Part shown: positions 26,695-39,591 of the stretch, piece by piece | Numbering within the stretch: the first letter of the stretch is position 1 | Layout: each line of letters opens with the position of its first letter | Assembly: GCA_033675265.1 (NCBI GenBank) | Contig: JAUJYZ010001307.1 | Span: forward strand, 1 to 64,000 | Origin: Actinostola sp. cb2023 | Taxonomy: Eukaryota; Cnidaria; Anthozoa; Actiniaria; Actinostolidae | Length of the DNA stretch: 64,000 bases | Direction: 5' to 3' | The notes under the pieces: model-generated | What the model was told of the DNA's origin: nothing | Database searches by the model: none | What the model saw: the letters and a program-made list of their open reading frames with translations, nothing else | Made by a program: the position numbers and the translations under genes

Positions 26695-27281
26695 CTTCAC
26701 AGTAATTTAACACTTCTGGCCGAAGAGGAAAGGTTTTTGATTGTATTGTTATAATCGATCGATCGATCGAGTCAGGTTTGTGCGGACAGTTGGGCTGAGT
26801 TACTCAGTGCTGTATATAACTCTTCCATGGATTACTGGAATACTGTCTCTAAAAATCTTCACGGTAATTTATATTTCTCGGAAAGATAAGAGGAGGGTTG
26901 TGGTTTCTATGATCTACGTTATCAGAGAATGCAGCAATTATGACGGCGATTGATGGATTAAAGCCGTCATCATTTAGCCAAAGTTTGTGTGATAGTTGTG
27001 CAGGTGATTATGTGGTTTCGATTCTGTATATAACGTTCTCTAAGCTTCACAATGTTGGCAAATAAGTTTGAACTTTTATTCATTTTGTGTAGCCTTCCGT
27101 AATCGACAACTAAATGTTTGTTTACGGGACGTGTTACTATAGTAGCGTCCCTATAAACAAAGTGATCAGTAGATCTTTGTTCTAAACTCTATCACATCCA
27201 ATGTATGTTGTACTTGTCTATTTTATTCCAAATGATCTTTTTACCTGGAACTTGTCTCTAATTTAAAACTTTCACTGTAAT
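26695..27281. repeat. segmental repeat S1
   Basis: Shares TTGTATTGTTATAATCGATC, GGATTACTGGAATACTGTCTC and AATCGACAACTAAATGTTTG with 31675-32099 plus 33224-33290. A ~550-bp segment was duplicated and the second copy later broken by an insertion. No gene was recognised. Confidence 0.75.
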
Positions 27282-27366
27282 TTAAGGTGGTTCCCGCATA
27301 ATGAATGACTGGTTTGCCGTATTTTTTAACTCGCTCGCTCCGCGTCAATATTGCTTGGATTTTATT

Positions 27367-28927
27367 ACTCGGGCCCTTCCGAAGGAAGCCCGAGTTAGAA
27401 AATGCGTTTTTCGGTAGTAGTAGTCGTCGTAGTTTTTTTATTCGGTTAAAGAATGACGAAAGTATGCGACGTATTTAATCGTATCGAGTTTCAAGATTAC
27501 TCAGCAGATAAGGGAATGCTCGTCGTTGCAGGACTCGAGCTCGATAAAACATGCTTTCCTTGCAATTTCAGTACTGTGAACTTTACAGTATATCAGTAAA
27601 AACGTTAAACTTTACAGTATATCAGTAAAAACGTTAATAGCTTCAATCTAAATTTAGATGAGAAAATACTTTTATTTTGACCCCTTGACCTCCGTTGCTT
27701 TCCCTGATTGGTTTGTGCTTTCTAATCTTTCTTGCCCAGACTTCATGTCTGCTTCGCATGCGCTGTAGACGTCCCAAGTACGTGCTTCGGAAATACGATT
27801 CGGAGATTTTTATCTGTGCTCACCGACAGATATACGTCACGCAACTGTCAGTCATTGTCAGGTCCCTCTTCACGCAACTGACATTGTCCTTGTTTTAGAA
27901 CCGCCGCGCAGCGCTATTTAAAGCAGAATTTCCACGCTGAAAACAAGTCAGTGAACGGCAAAAATACAATCAAAATCAAAACGTCATTAGATATTAGGGA
28001 TCTGTTGCAGAAGACGCTCAACGAGCGTATATTCGGGTATTGTGAGAATGACAGTTGCGTGACGAGAAACTATTTATCTCGATGACTCATAAAGATTCGT
28101 GGAGGTACATCTGTATTACATCTTTAAACATATACTTGAGGTCACTTGAGGTTGAATATTCATGGCGCGACAAACGTGTCAATTAATCCGAAGTTTTGTT
28201 CGCTCATGGCAGATACTGAGATATTGCTAAGTCATCGTATTCGACGACTAGAAGTGAAAGAAGCAGTTGACCTGTGCAGAAGAGAAATTATGTTGTATCC
28301 AAGGCAAGCCATCCATCAGTTTCTCTTAAATACGCTCTCACATACAAACGCATACGCCGATTCGTGTGGGCCCACTCTAAAAGATGTTGAGCGTTTTCGA
28401 CAGGGCTTTTACATGAACTCATCAAAAGCAAAATTGAACTCAAAGTCCAAAGGTAATCAATTGAAATCAAGCTCAAAAGCAAATCAAATGAACTCAAGAA
28501 CTATAATACAAATGAACTCTAATGTTGACTTAATATCTTCTTCGAAGACTAGAAGTATAAGAAGTAGTTGATCTGGCCAAAAGATAAATTATCTTGTATT
28601 TAAGACAACCCATCCACAGTTTTTCTTAAATACGCTCTCACATACAAACCACATACGCCGATTCGTGTAGGCCAACTCTAAAAGATGTTTAGCGTTTTCG
28701 ACTGGGCCTTTACACGACTGAACTCATAAAATTTAAAGCAAATCAATTAAACTCTAAGTCAAAACGTTATCAAATCAACTCAAACTCAACAGCAAATCAA
28801 ATGAACTCGACACATATATACATAGTCTCCCTCGTCACGCAACTGTCAGTCATTGTCCGGTCTCTCCTCACGCAACTGACATTTTCCTTATCATAAGCCC
28901 GAGTATACGCTCATTGAGCGTCTTGTT
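27367..28927 (+). mobile_element. Helitron-like non-autonomous element H1
   Basis: The left end is a hairpin, ACTCGGGCCCTTCC-GAA-GGAAGCCCGAGTT, followed by a short AAAATGCG motif. The right end is AAGCCCGAGT, then a small hairpin ACGCTC-ATT-GAGCGT, then CTTG and TT. No terminal inverted repeat or target duplication is needed to explain the junctions, and the next element begins directly at its end. A 141-codon open frame (28146-28571) begins with a plausible sequence and runs into lysine/serine/asparagine repeat sequence; I do not recognise it. No Rep/helicase was found. Confidence 0.6.
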
Positions 28928-29712
28928 ACTCGGGCCCAGGCCGCAGGCCGCCCGAGTTAGAAAATGCGGATTTCGGTAGTAGTAGTAGTAGTAGTTTTGT
29001 TCGGCTCCAAAATGACGAGTATGCGACGTATTTAATCGTATCCGGAGTTTCAAGATTACTCCGCAGATTTGAAAAGATAAAGGAGACACAGGACTCAAGT
29101 AGATTATGAATCTTAGTTTTGAAAGCAACATGTCGTTAATAATCCGTTACTGAGCAGCTTCGTATTATGTCTCTGAAGCTAGAGAGCAAGGGTTTGATTT
29201 TTCAGTAGATTTTGTTTAGATAGCTAATATCGCTTTGCTTGCTGCCTGACTGTCGTAACGCGAGGGCGTTATCGGAACCATCTGACCTATGCAACCTCAA
29301 GACGTATCATGTTCGTACTCATCCGACTCATAGTCTCCCTCGTCACTCAACTGTCACTGATTGTCATGACGTCAGAGAAATGATATTGTATTGAAGAAGA
29401 TGTCCTTGTTTTATTCGACGTTCGAACCGTAACTCGAACCCGAACTCGAACTCGATTCCAAACTCGACGTTTCGGGATCTGAAGCTAGAGAGGGGGCCTT
29501 TACACGAACTCATCAAAATCAAATCAATTGAACTCAAAGTCAAAAGGTAATCAAATGAACTCAAAGTCAAAGGCAAATCAAATGAACTCGACACATACAT
29601 GTATATACAGTCTCCCTCGTCACGCAACTGTCAGTCATTGTCAGGTCTCTCCTCACGCAACTGACATTGTCCTTGTCATAAGCCCGAGTGTACGCTCATT
29701 GAGCGTCTTGTT
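28928..29712 (+). mobile_element. Helitron-like element H2
   Basis: Abuts H1 head-to-tail. Same kind of left hairpin (ACTCGGGCCCAGGCC...) and same right end (GAGCGTCTTGTT). Its right ~370 bp is almost identical to H3 (30740-31121), indicating recent activity. Confidence 0.6.
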
Positions 29713-30363
29713 TTCTTTAAAATCTGCTGGTTTTCTCTTGTTCTACGGCACGTAAATAGATTGGTGAAAGGGTTAACTTCTCCATTTGTGATGCCAACAT
29801 GCCAGCCAATCGTATGCCTTTGGCTTTGCATGTCATGTGCACCATCTACTAACCTTCAAAAACCCTGTTCTTCTATCAAGGTTGACATGCAGATTTTTAA
29901 TTTCACCATAGTCGGAGAAAAGTTCATGAAGGTCATCCTCTTGAGCTTCCTCGTGAACGTTTGTAATGAAGAGAATCCATCCTTCTACGGCTGGAAATTA
30001 AAAAAAATAAGAATGCTACAAAGAGCTTAACTATTTTTAGAATAAATAAATAAATTACTTTTTTAATGTGTCGATCTAGCATTACTGCTAATACTCCATT
30101 TTACAGTTCCCGGCGCCATCTTGAAAGGTAGCCATGCCTTTGCATCGAAGCAAGACTGGTGGTGACCTTGCAATGATAGAGACATGTGAATAATTGTCCA
30201 AGGTGTTAAAAAAGGTCTCCGACAGTATTGCTTTGATGCAAAGGCACGGCTACCTTTCAAGATGGCGCCGGGAACTGTAAAAAGGAGTATTGGGGACACG
30301 ACTCTCACACTCACTTCTTACTACATTCTATATTCTGTACACCCAACGCTCGTCTCACTAGTT
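29713..30363. repeat. DNA between Helitron-like copies, with a foldback MITE
   Basis: An 89-codon open frame (29761-30030) has no recognisable family. 30090-30291 is a MITE with arms TTACAGTTCCCGGCGCCATC. The rest may be captured host DNA or an internal part of a larger element. Confidence 0.55.
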
Positions 30364-31121
30364 ACTCGGGCACTTCCGAAGGAAGCCCGAGTTATAAAAT
30401 GCGTTTTTCGGTAGTCGTCGTCGTCGTAGTCCGGTCAAAGAATGACGAAAGTATGCGACGTATTTAATCGTATCGAGTTTCAAGATTACTCAGCAGATAA
30501 GAAAAAAACAAACGACACACAGGACTCAAGTAGATTTGAATCTTAGTTTTGAAAGCAGCTGTAGATCTTCAAGCTATTAAAGGTCAGGATTCTAGTTCAT
30601 CGTTCAATGACTAGAAGTGGTAGAAGGACTAGAAGCTCGCTTAAAATATATTTAACAAAAACAAACGTGAGGGCGTTATCAGAACCATCTGACCTATGCA
30701 ACCTCAAGACGTATCATGTACATACTCACCTGCCACATGGTCTCCCTCGTCACTCAACTGTCACTGATTGTCATGACGTCAGAGAAATGATATTGTATTG
30801 AAGAAGATGTCCTTGTTTTATTCGACGTTCGAACCGTAACTCGAACCCGAACTCGAACTCGATTCCAAACTCGACGTTTCGGGATCTGAAGCTAGAGAGG
30901 GGGCCTTTACACGAACTCATCAAAATCAAATCAATTGAACTCAAAGTCAAAAGGTAATCAAATGAACTCAAAGTCAAAGGCAAATCAAATGAACTCGACA
31001 CATACATGTATATACATAGTCTCCCTCGTCACGCAACTGTCAGTCATTGTCAGGTCTCTCCTCACGCAACTGACATTGTCCTTGTCATAAGCCCGAGTGT
31101 ACGCTCATTGAGCGTCTTGTT
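30364..31121 (+). mobile_element. Helitron-like element H3
   Basis: Left end ACTCGGGC with the CCGAAGG hairpin; right end hairpin ACGCTC-ATT-GAGCGT then CTTG/TT, directly followed by the rest of the foldback element (GTGCTTATAACAC). Confidence 0.6.
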
Positions 31122-32099
31122 GTGCTTATAACACAAATACTAATTCAACTATTCTGCCTTTCGACGGTGTATTCAAAATTATCATTGTAAGTCGCGTTTG
31201 TGAATGCGAGCTGATATTCAAACGACACTATTTTCACTAAACTTCGTGAACGGCCTTTTAAGGTCCCTAGTAATGTTCTGACGAGGTAAGAAAAAAATTG
31301 TTCGAAATCACGTAACAACCGACAGGTCCAAATTTTGACAACAAAAATATGAATTGGTGATTTCGGCTGATCAATTTCCTTCTTACTTCGTTAGAACATT
31401 ACTAGGGACCTCAAAAGGCTGATTACGAAGTTTAAAAAAAATCGTACGAGGGAATAACGCTTGGCAGCAGTTTTAGTGAAAATAGTGTCGTTTGAATATC
31501 AGCTCGCATTCACAAACGCGGCTTACAATGATAATTTTGAATACACCGTCCAAAAGCAGAATAGTTGAATTAGTATTTGTGTTAAGCACAATAAAATCCA
31601 AGCAATATTGACGCGGAGCGAGCGAGTTAAAAAATACGGCAAACCGGTCATTCATTATGCGGGAACCACCTTAACTTTCTGGTAAGAGGAAAGTTTGTTG
31701 ATTGTATTGTTATAATCGATCGATTGATCGAGTCAGGAGTTGTGCGGACAGTTGGGCAGTTACTGCTGTATATAACTCTTCTATGGATTACTGGAATACT
31801 GTCTCTAATAACCTTCACGGTAATTTATCTTTCTCGGAAACTAAGGGTGAAGAGGAAGGGTTTCTGATTGTGGTTTCTACTGATCGACGTTATGAACGCA
31901 GCAATCATGACGGCGATCGATGGATCAAAGCCGTAAAGTTTTCCAAAGTTTGTGTGATAGTTGGTCAGGTGATTCTGTATATAAGTTATCCATAAGCTTC
32001 GCAATGTTGGCAAATAAGTTTGAACTTTTATTCATTTTGTGTAGCCTTTCGTAATCGACAACTAAATGTTTGTTTACGGGACGCGTGACTATGCGTCCC

Positions 32100-33223
32100 A
32101 ACAGGAGGGAAATTTGCAATAGCATGCGTTCGGCCGCTGAACCGTATAAATGGCTTGATCGCGGTAATCAATAACAGCAAAGTCCGTTTCAAGACCAAAA
32201 ATTGCCCCAAAAATTACTCAAAAAGCTTCATAAACTATCCAACTTTATTTCTAAGCATTTATTTTTAAGATTTTAGGTTTCCAAACTCTCCTATAATTTC
32301 TTTTGAAGCGAAGCGATAAATTACACAGGCAGCCCAAAAGGTAAATACAGGCCAAGGACCGTTGATACAACTGACTAAAATTGTGATTTTTGAACATTTT
32401 CCCATTTTTTAGATGAAAAGCAAGTGCACACATTTAAAATATGTCTGATAAACTTGCAATATTTATAGTAATTTCTCGGGAGATCGTTGATAGATTTCAA
32501 ACAGTAAAGCAAAACATGTTCAAAAATCGAGTAAAAATATGTCATATTCCATACACATAGTTCACTTCATAAACCTCAGCCGATCTCAGTGATATATTAT
32601 GTTCTGCAACTAGTAACTGTGGAGTTATAAAAGATACGAAGACATTGTGAGAAATGCAATTCCAAACAGGATTTTTGGGGGAGTAAAGTTATGTTAAATA
32701 TGCATTTGGGCTCAACATGCATATATAGCTTTTAATATTTCTGCTCACAAAACTTGGGAGATCTATAGTAGATTTCGAGTTAATGAAGCATCAAACTTGC
32801 TAATACAAGAAGTTTTATGAAAATATACTAGGTTTAAGACTGTATTCTATGAACGTTTCGTCTTCGATCTTCATCAAAGTTGTATATTCAAGTCACTATC
32901 ACATGTGTACTTATCATCGTCCCTACTTCAGTAGACGATTTTCTTTAGTGCTTGCAAGAATTAAACGCGAAACCATCCCTGGTAAATACCAAGACGCCAT
33001 TTTGTCAACACAGGGATGTTCGCTTGCAGTGATAATAAAGTGCTTTAGAACAATCTATTAAAGTCAAATTGCGTTCTTCCATGATAAATTGAAATATCTA
33101 AGACTTCGTATAGCCTCTGGTGGCAGTTAAGTCCAATGTCAGCCTTGGAAGTAGCAATAAAACCGTTTTAAAATCCTAAGTTAACTGGCCTGAAGTCGAA
33201 GCTTCGCTTGAAATTCCCTCCTG
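32100..33223. mobile_element. 1.1-kb inserted element with 11-bp direct repeats
   Basis: Inserted into segmental repeat S2. The direct repeat CTATGCGTCCC flanks it (32089-32099 and 33224-33234), and its ends are short inverted repeats CAGGAGGGAA / TTCCCTCCTG. The interior is AT-rich with no convincing frame. The superfamily is uncertain. Confidence 0.7.
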
Positions 33224-33290
33224 CTATGCGTCCCTATAAACAAAGTGATCAGTAGATCTTTGTTCTAAACTCTATCACATCCAAAAGGGC

Positions 33291-33490
33291 ATTGTACTAC
33301 CTGAACTTGATGCTGAGTGCAGTATGTAATGAACTGTTTAATAAATATACTACCTCAAATAGAATGTTTTTATTTAAAGTCTAATACACAGTAGGACACT
33401 CTAATTCCATTCCATTCCACGGCATTTATCACGTATGCTACGGATACTGCTAGCAAATCTAGGTCTCTGTTGTCATTTTTTATCTCAACT
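33291..33490. repeat. inverted copy of gene A upstream DNA, left piece
   Basis: The reverse complement of about 25550-25730. It continues at 36820-36990 (reverse complement of about 25390-25550), so a once continuous inverted duplicate was split by the element between. Confidence 0.8.
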
Positions 33491-33632
33491 AGACGCTCTA
33501 CTAGCGTTAATTCGGGCTTCTAACTGAAATGTAGCCTATTCTGAAATATAGATATCTTAGTGCGATCGTTGCGTGACTCGGTAGAACATGCTTTCCGGCT
33601 TGCAATCACAAACTCAGCGAATCATGACTGAA

Positions 33633-34637
33633 GGTATCAGGGTACCCCAAAAAACCTTTCAAACCATCGGTTTTGATTTTTTTTGACAATCAAATCTAAT
33701 TGAATATTATCTATCATCTCCAAAAAACAGAATCTAAAAATATATTTTTCCTAAAAAGTTAGAATCAAAAAACGGATTTTGGTTTCATTTGATGTAAAAA
33801 GATGTTGACAAGCAAGCTGTCAACAGTACTCACGCAACAGACTATGCGAAGAAAGTATCCAAAAATCGTAACTGCTCACTCAAAACATCTTTGAATAACG
33901 ATGCCAAACCACTCACGGTCAAAATGCTCGTATTTTCCGCCAGCAGTAACTTTGTTTTCCTGCCACGTTGTGTTACGTACTGTAAGGCGATCTTCTTTTG
34001 AATGCCATTCATATGTCATCAGGTATTGGATCACATATTTGTGGTGGATTATGGACGCTTGTGTAAACAAAGGCGCCACATGACTTGAAAACTCTTTTGC
34101 CTTTATTTCGGAAACAAAATAGCCATGAATCAAGCGCACATTTTGAGTTCCGAGTCAAAGGAATTTTATCCGATTTAGCTGAAATTTGGTAGACACTTTG
34201 TCAAATAAATATTCTTCAAAAAGGTTTCTCCGAATTTTAATATTCAATTTCCTTCGAAAGTTATAACTTGTTTTGTAAAGTGTTTTCCAGTTTTGCAGAG
34301 CTCGAAGTTTAGGACCGTATAAAAACGCAACGGGTTAATTTATCGATAAACGGAGACACCTTTTTTGTAAGCTATATCTCATAAGCTTATAAAGGTATTA
34401 GTCGAGGATTTCCGATAAATTGCGGTTGTATGGGACCTCGGCGATGATAGTGATGTGAAAATCTGAACTTTTTTACCTATTTCAAATATACTGTTTTTGT
34501 TCTAAAAACTAATTGTTTTATTGAATTCTGCATTTATTCAGCTTTCAGAAAATGTATACTTTATAAAGGTTTTGACGTAATGAGTACGCGCTAGAGCGTG
34601 TTGCGTGCATGATGGTCGTTTGGGGTACCCTGATACC
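33633..34637. mobile_element. TIR element nested in H4
   Basis: Inverted ends GGTATCAGGGTACCCCAAA bound ~1.0 kb. No transposase was recognised. Confidence 0.7.
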
Positions 34638-34965
34638 TGAAATGACATAGTTTATTTGGTACCATAAATATATCCATACAAATACAAATAGCGTATATAT
34701 AAACTAGACATCGCAGAGTGATTAAACAGTGTTTGGATGAAGTGTAAATATGGGTTTAGGTACCTCGGCTCGGTGTCTGAAAACCTCACAACAGTGTTCT
34801 CTTCACTGCATGCGTGTATCAACTCGATCACCGTTCCTGCATTCTGGGCATTCAAATCAGTGATTTACTTACAACTGAACCGATTTCAAAACAGCAAAAT
34901 AAAGATCTATCAGTGTTATAAGCTTTAATATCACAACACACAATTACAGCGGAGTCAACAAAATC

Positions 34966-35150
34966 TGGATCGGATCGCGGATCGGATCATCGGATCGGAT
35001 CATCGGATCGGATCATCGGATCGGATCATCGGATCGGATCATCGGATCGGATCATCGGATCGGATCATCGGATCGGATCATCGGATCGGATCATCGGATC
35101 GGATCATCGGATAGAATCATCGGATAGGATCATCGGATCATCGGATCGGA
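34966..35150. repeat. 13-bp GGATCGGATCATC tandem array
   Basis: About 13 copies, a few with single-base changes at the right end. Confidence 0.95.
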
Positions 35151-36819
35151 TCAATGATCTCAATACAAAATTCACGAATATAATTCTGAATAAAAATATG
35201 TTCTAATAAACAAATAGCTATAGGATGCATTCTTGTAACTGATTTATATTCATACGGTGCATATAGACTGTGCAAGTGTACTAGTCAAAATGGCGACGTC
35301 AACAATGTATCTTTAACTGATTTACAGAACTTATATTCGAGAAAGAGATTACATGATTTGTAGACTTTCGAAGGACTTATTGAAGGACTTGTCGCTCGGT
35401 CGCTTCGCCGCTCGCATCTCGACTCAGTGTGGCAAGTCTATAGATTTATTGCGGAATCATTGGGGTATTTTGAGAATGCTTAAAATATTTATTACATTAA
35501 ACAGTGCGACGATCGAGACAACAGCAACTGACACGAGCCCTAGTGTCGAGTCGTACGCGTTGACAACTAGTTCACATGAATAACGTGAATCGTCATACTA
35601 TGCAAACACGGTAGCGATTCAGTGAATTTGAACGACATTTGTTTGTTGTCAAAAATCATTTTATTTACTAAATACATTTTTAACAACGACCATGGAATCA
35701 TATTTCTTTCTTGTTATCTCTAGCTTAAGTGTTGTCCAGTTATGTTTTTGCTGTTTTCAAACTGAGCCAACTTCAAATTTTGTCAATAACAAAAAATTCA
35801 ATAAGCTTACGCTTCAAGAAGCGACGACAAATGGTTGAGATTTGTGTACAATATCGAAGAAAAAATAAATATTTTAACTGCTCAGGATTCTCAAACACAT
35901 ACTTAGTCGTTTGTTGAAATGTAGAGCTAATAAACGATATCATTTCCACACTAAACGAAGCGTTTCTTGTCAACAAACAACAAATTTAAGCTTGCAATAG
36001 GTACGGCCTTACAGCCGTGTGTGAAAAATGTCCAACTGTACAGCAAAGTTTTACCTCTTTCTCCAGCAAGAAAAGTGTTTTAAGAGAAAACAATAGCTTC
36101 TGGTGTCTCAGGAAAGTCTATCTTTGACTTATTCTAGTCGAACAAAGCGAGGAAATCATAGAAAATACGACAAAGACTGCATTTTGGTTACTTGACTTCG
36201 GCTACTTCTCCATTCATCAAATTCACAACTATTTCAGATTGTTTTGGCGATTCATTGTCAGTAAATCGGCTTTTCTCACTTTGCTTCCTTTTTAAGTGTA
36301 CAGAGTTCACATAAGAAGTCCAGAAAATACATATTTCTGTAGTTTTCTATCAAATTATGAGTCGCTTTGTCTAAACTTGATTTCTTTCGTGAAATTTGAT
36401 TGGATATCACGCGATTTCTGACGCTTTTCAGGAGAATCGCACATTTGACCTTGTAGTTATTTTATAAAAGGAATAAGAAACGTTTCTTATTTCTTAAACA
36501 AAGAATAGAAGACATTGACTTCGTTTAGATTTCAATCGTGTCAGTTGATACTCATGTGCGATACTGATAGCATATTTCTCTTCTGAAACTTCTCGCAATT
36601 TGCTTTGATCTCCATTATTTCATCAATTAACTCAACATATGAGGTCATTTGAGCGATATTTGAGTTGTTTTGAGCAATATTTGTTTGTGAAGAATGTCTC
36701 CTGTTGATCAGAGCCTTCGGTAATTCTCCTCGCGGCCGGCACAGGGCGCATGCGCTGTAGAACCCAGTTTGCGATTTGAGGTCAAAGAATACGACGACCG
36801 CTCTGCATTTTTAGAGTCT

Positions 36820-37260
36820 ATAAATTTAAAATAAAAGTTTCTGACTGAGTCTTTGAGGTATCTTCTCGGACCCTGTTCATTTGGACATCAACAAAGCGAG
36901 CTTGGGGTCTTGTATATAAATTGCTCATTACTAGATAAGGCAGAGTGCTTCACATTTAGTTTTTGGCGCCAAACTAGTATAAAGGCCAATTTACACGGTA
37001 CAACTTTTGCCTACAACCATCGCATACAACTAGCTTACAACATGACTTAGGAGTCGTAAGTAAGTGGTAGGGTTGATTTAGACGACACAACTCGTGTTGT
37101 AAACATGGCGTGAGCAAGTTGTATGCGATGGTTGTAGGCAAAAGTTGTACCGTGTAAATCGGTCTAAGTTATAGTTTCGCGCCAAAAACTAAATGTAAAG
37201 CACTCTGCCTTATCTAATGAGCAATTTATATACACAACTACCCTCAGCTCGTGACCTCTT
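36820..37260. repeat. inverted upstream duplicate, right piece, with MITE
   Basis: Continues 33291-33490. A MITE at 36983-37164 has arms CCAATTTACACGGTACAACT ending in CGTAAGTAAG-containing centre. Broken relatives of this MITE are present at about 25330 and 26180. GCACTCTGCCTTATCTAATG recurs on both sides. Confidence 0.7.
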
Positions 37261-37858
37261 ACATATCATATCTAATGCATTCGCGTTCATTATCTCATCT
37301 TTACAGCATACTTTTACAGTTCCAATCCTCCGAACGACTAAACAAAATCGAAGTCAGTTTCTTGAGTTACCGTATGGCCAACTTTAAACCAAACACTTAA
37401 TTACAAACAACATACTAGTTTGATTTGTGTTCAGGCTAATAGGCCAATCCAAGGTTAATTCCGCCATCTTGTAGGAGGTGCAAACACGGCCGAGAACTAA
37501 AAAAAAACTAAAACGTCTATACCCGGGGGGGGGGTACTCCTAATATTTTGCTAATATGGATGTGCGGCGAGTCAGGATCCGGATTTTAAGCGCGTGAAAT
37601 TGGTAAAACCGGGTTGGAGTCAGGAAAAAGGTATTTCCAGTTCTCAAGACAACAAAATCGAATGTAAAAAAATTAAATTACTAATTATAGAATCGTAAGT
37701 AAGTAAGCGAGACAAAATCGAGAAATATCAACTTTTTAGGAGGTTTCTTGGTGTTGCAGAACACCAGATGACGTTAGACAATGAACACAAAGGACGAGAA
37801 GAATACAATGCAGACTGCAACACCAAGAAACACCCACTTTTTATCAATCTCTTTACAG
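37261..37858. repeat. intergenic, dispersed repeat sequence
   Basis: Contains a G-run followed by TACTCCTAATATTTTGCTAA, also found near 57030. Otherwise AT-rich with no gene signal. Confidence 0.4.
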
Positions 37859-38133
37859 CGTGACTACACCAACCAAGGCCACCCAAACAAATTTTCATAC
37901 AAATTATCCAATCACAATTGAGTATTTAAACAATAGAATCTGCACAAATTTTCAAATTTTCGCTTTAAAAGCATATATGTTACTTTATATGTGTATGTAT
38001 ATATGATCAAGAGTGAACAAGAAACAGTTTAAATTGTAGAATTCAACATCATTCTGTTATTCAGCGTCACAAACGTAATTAGAAAATTTGATTCAAAATT
38101 TGTTTGGGTGGCCTTGGTTGGTGTAGTTGCACT
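37859..38133. mobile_element. MITE with ACACCAACCAAGGCCACCC ends
   Basis: ~275 bp bounded by inverted repeats of about 30 bp. Confidence 0.75.
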
Positions 38134-38301
38134 GTAATTATTTAGTTTTATTTTATAAACATTTATTTTCAATTTTCTTTGACTTCTATTTATGGGGGTA
38201 TTTCCGTTCCAAATTTCACAAAAAAACGGATTGCCCGGAAGGAGGCGTCTATACGAGCAAATTTGGATTTGACAAATTTTCTTTGCCATTCTACTTTCTC
38301 C

Positions 38302-38405
38302 TGCTTTGCGCCTGGGGGGTAATACAAAAGAAAAAGGTGTTGCATAATTACATGGTTGACAGAAAGCTCCCATTTTCTTTTGTATTACCCCCCAAGGCGC
38401 AAAGC
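38302..38405. mobile_element. short hairpin MITE
   Basis: Arms CTTTGCGCCTGGGGGGTAAT and complement, ~104 bp total. It explains the open frames on both strands here. Confidence 0.7.
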
Positions 38406-38973
38406 ATTAATTATGTGCTATGAGAAAGTAGAGAATAGGAAAAGCTAACATACTAGCTTTTCAGCAAATGTATTTGTCACGTGAAATTTGGTCAAATTTT
38501 CTCATATACACGAGCAAATAAAATTTAGTCATAGAAAATGAGCAGAGTTGTGCTACGATCAGCGATGCCGATGTGCAAGGCGTGTATATCCAGGATATCA
38601 TTTGGTCACCTAGCAACGGTACATAGTTCACGCACCTTTCAGTGCATGCGTGCAGTCACTCGTCGCCATTTTATTTTCTTCTGAAAGACCCGGCCGATAA
38701 ATTTAGCTTTTCGGTTAGAGATTGAAATGAGCTGTTTTTTATTTAAACATATATTGTAGATATCAATAGTAACTTCGTTTTGAGAAGAAGAAAATTGGGG
38801 GGCAACCGATATCGTTTCTGAGCTTTTGCAGTAATACGACCGCCATATTGAATTCATTATTCTCCATATTAATTAAATAGTTCTGAAGTGCTGCTTGGAA
38901 TCCTTGGATCCTACTACTGTAAGCTCATCGTTAGCCTACTTTGCTGTATATTCAAGTTGATATATATATATAT

Positions 38974-39168
38974 TTAGTATAATTGTAGACTTGAATATAG
39001 AGTTTCTCGCGCTGTGATTGGTCGAGCGACCAGTGATTATGAGACGCCTAATCACTGGTCGAGAGCGGAAGAAAAAACACCGACGCAGAACTTCTAATAA
39101 AACGGTTTTTTTTATCCTGAATTTCGTCTTTTCTCCGATATTCAAGTCTAAATAAAAAATTATACTAA
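38974..39168. mobile_element. MITE with TTAGTATAATT...GACTTGAATA ends
   Basis: ~195 bp, inverted arms near both ends. Adjacent DNA has the short palindrome CGCCGAAGGCG and GGTGAATATTCACC. Confidence 0.65.
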
Positions 39169-39460
39169 AGCAATTATTCGCCGAAGGCGAAGTGATTATC
39201 GGTGAATATTCACCGAAACGAATATAGTAATTTGTAGGGAGTCAAAGACGAGACATAATATTTCAGTTCTGTTACTCAGAGTTTGTTTCTATATCAGTAT
39301 ACACCCATCTCACGTTAGCACAACATTTTTAAATAATTATTTTATTTGAAAAAAAAGAGGCCAACATTACATTTCTCATATAAATAAGTGTAGAATTGTG
39401 AAGTTTCGTTGAAATTGATTAAAATAGAAAAGTTATTAAATTTGAAACTTAGAAATTTTC

Positions 39461-39524
39461 CAAAGAAATGTATGTTGGGCGGGTATTAGGTGGCCATGCA
39501 TGCCGCCCAATATACATTTCTTTG
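39461..39524. repeat. imperfect hairpin
   Basis: CAAAGAAATGTATGTTGGGCGG pairs with CCGCCCAATATACATTTCTTTG across a ~20-nt loop. Confidence 0.7.
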
Positions 39525-39591
39525 TAAAATATCTTCAATTCAAACATCCATACTTGGTCATTTTTGTGGTAGGGATGTGCCGCCATGATCC

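Larger units (their letters stand above)
27286..31670. mobile_element. second foldback TTAA element, split by a 3.75-kb insertion
   Basis: The left part 27286-27366 and right part 31122-31670 match 23904-24517 continuously; TTAA lies at 27282-27285 and 31671-31674. The interruption starts inside the left arm, so it came after the foldback element. Confidence 0.85.
33491..36819 (-). mobile_element. Helitron-like insertion H4 (3.3 kb), minus orientation
   Basis: The uninterrupted version of the target exists at about 25545 and 26402, which fixes both junctions. Read on the minus strand it starts ACTCTAAAAATGC and ends with the hairpin ACGCT-AGTAG-AGCGT followed by CTAG/TT, like H1-H3. It contains a TIR element (33633-34637), the GGATCGGATCATC array (34966-35150) and AT-rich DNA without a recognisable gene. 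The 76-codon frame at 35353-35583 has no family I can name. Confidence 0.6.

Noticed and set aside
28146..28571. 141-codon frame as a real gene
   Set aside because: Lies within a Helitron-like element, ends in element-specific repeats, and has no recognisable domain. Kept only as part of H1.
34966..35150. Telomere-like repeat
   Set aside because: The 13-bp GGATCGGATCATC unit is unlike TTAGGG and the array is short and internal to a transposon.
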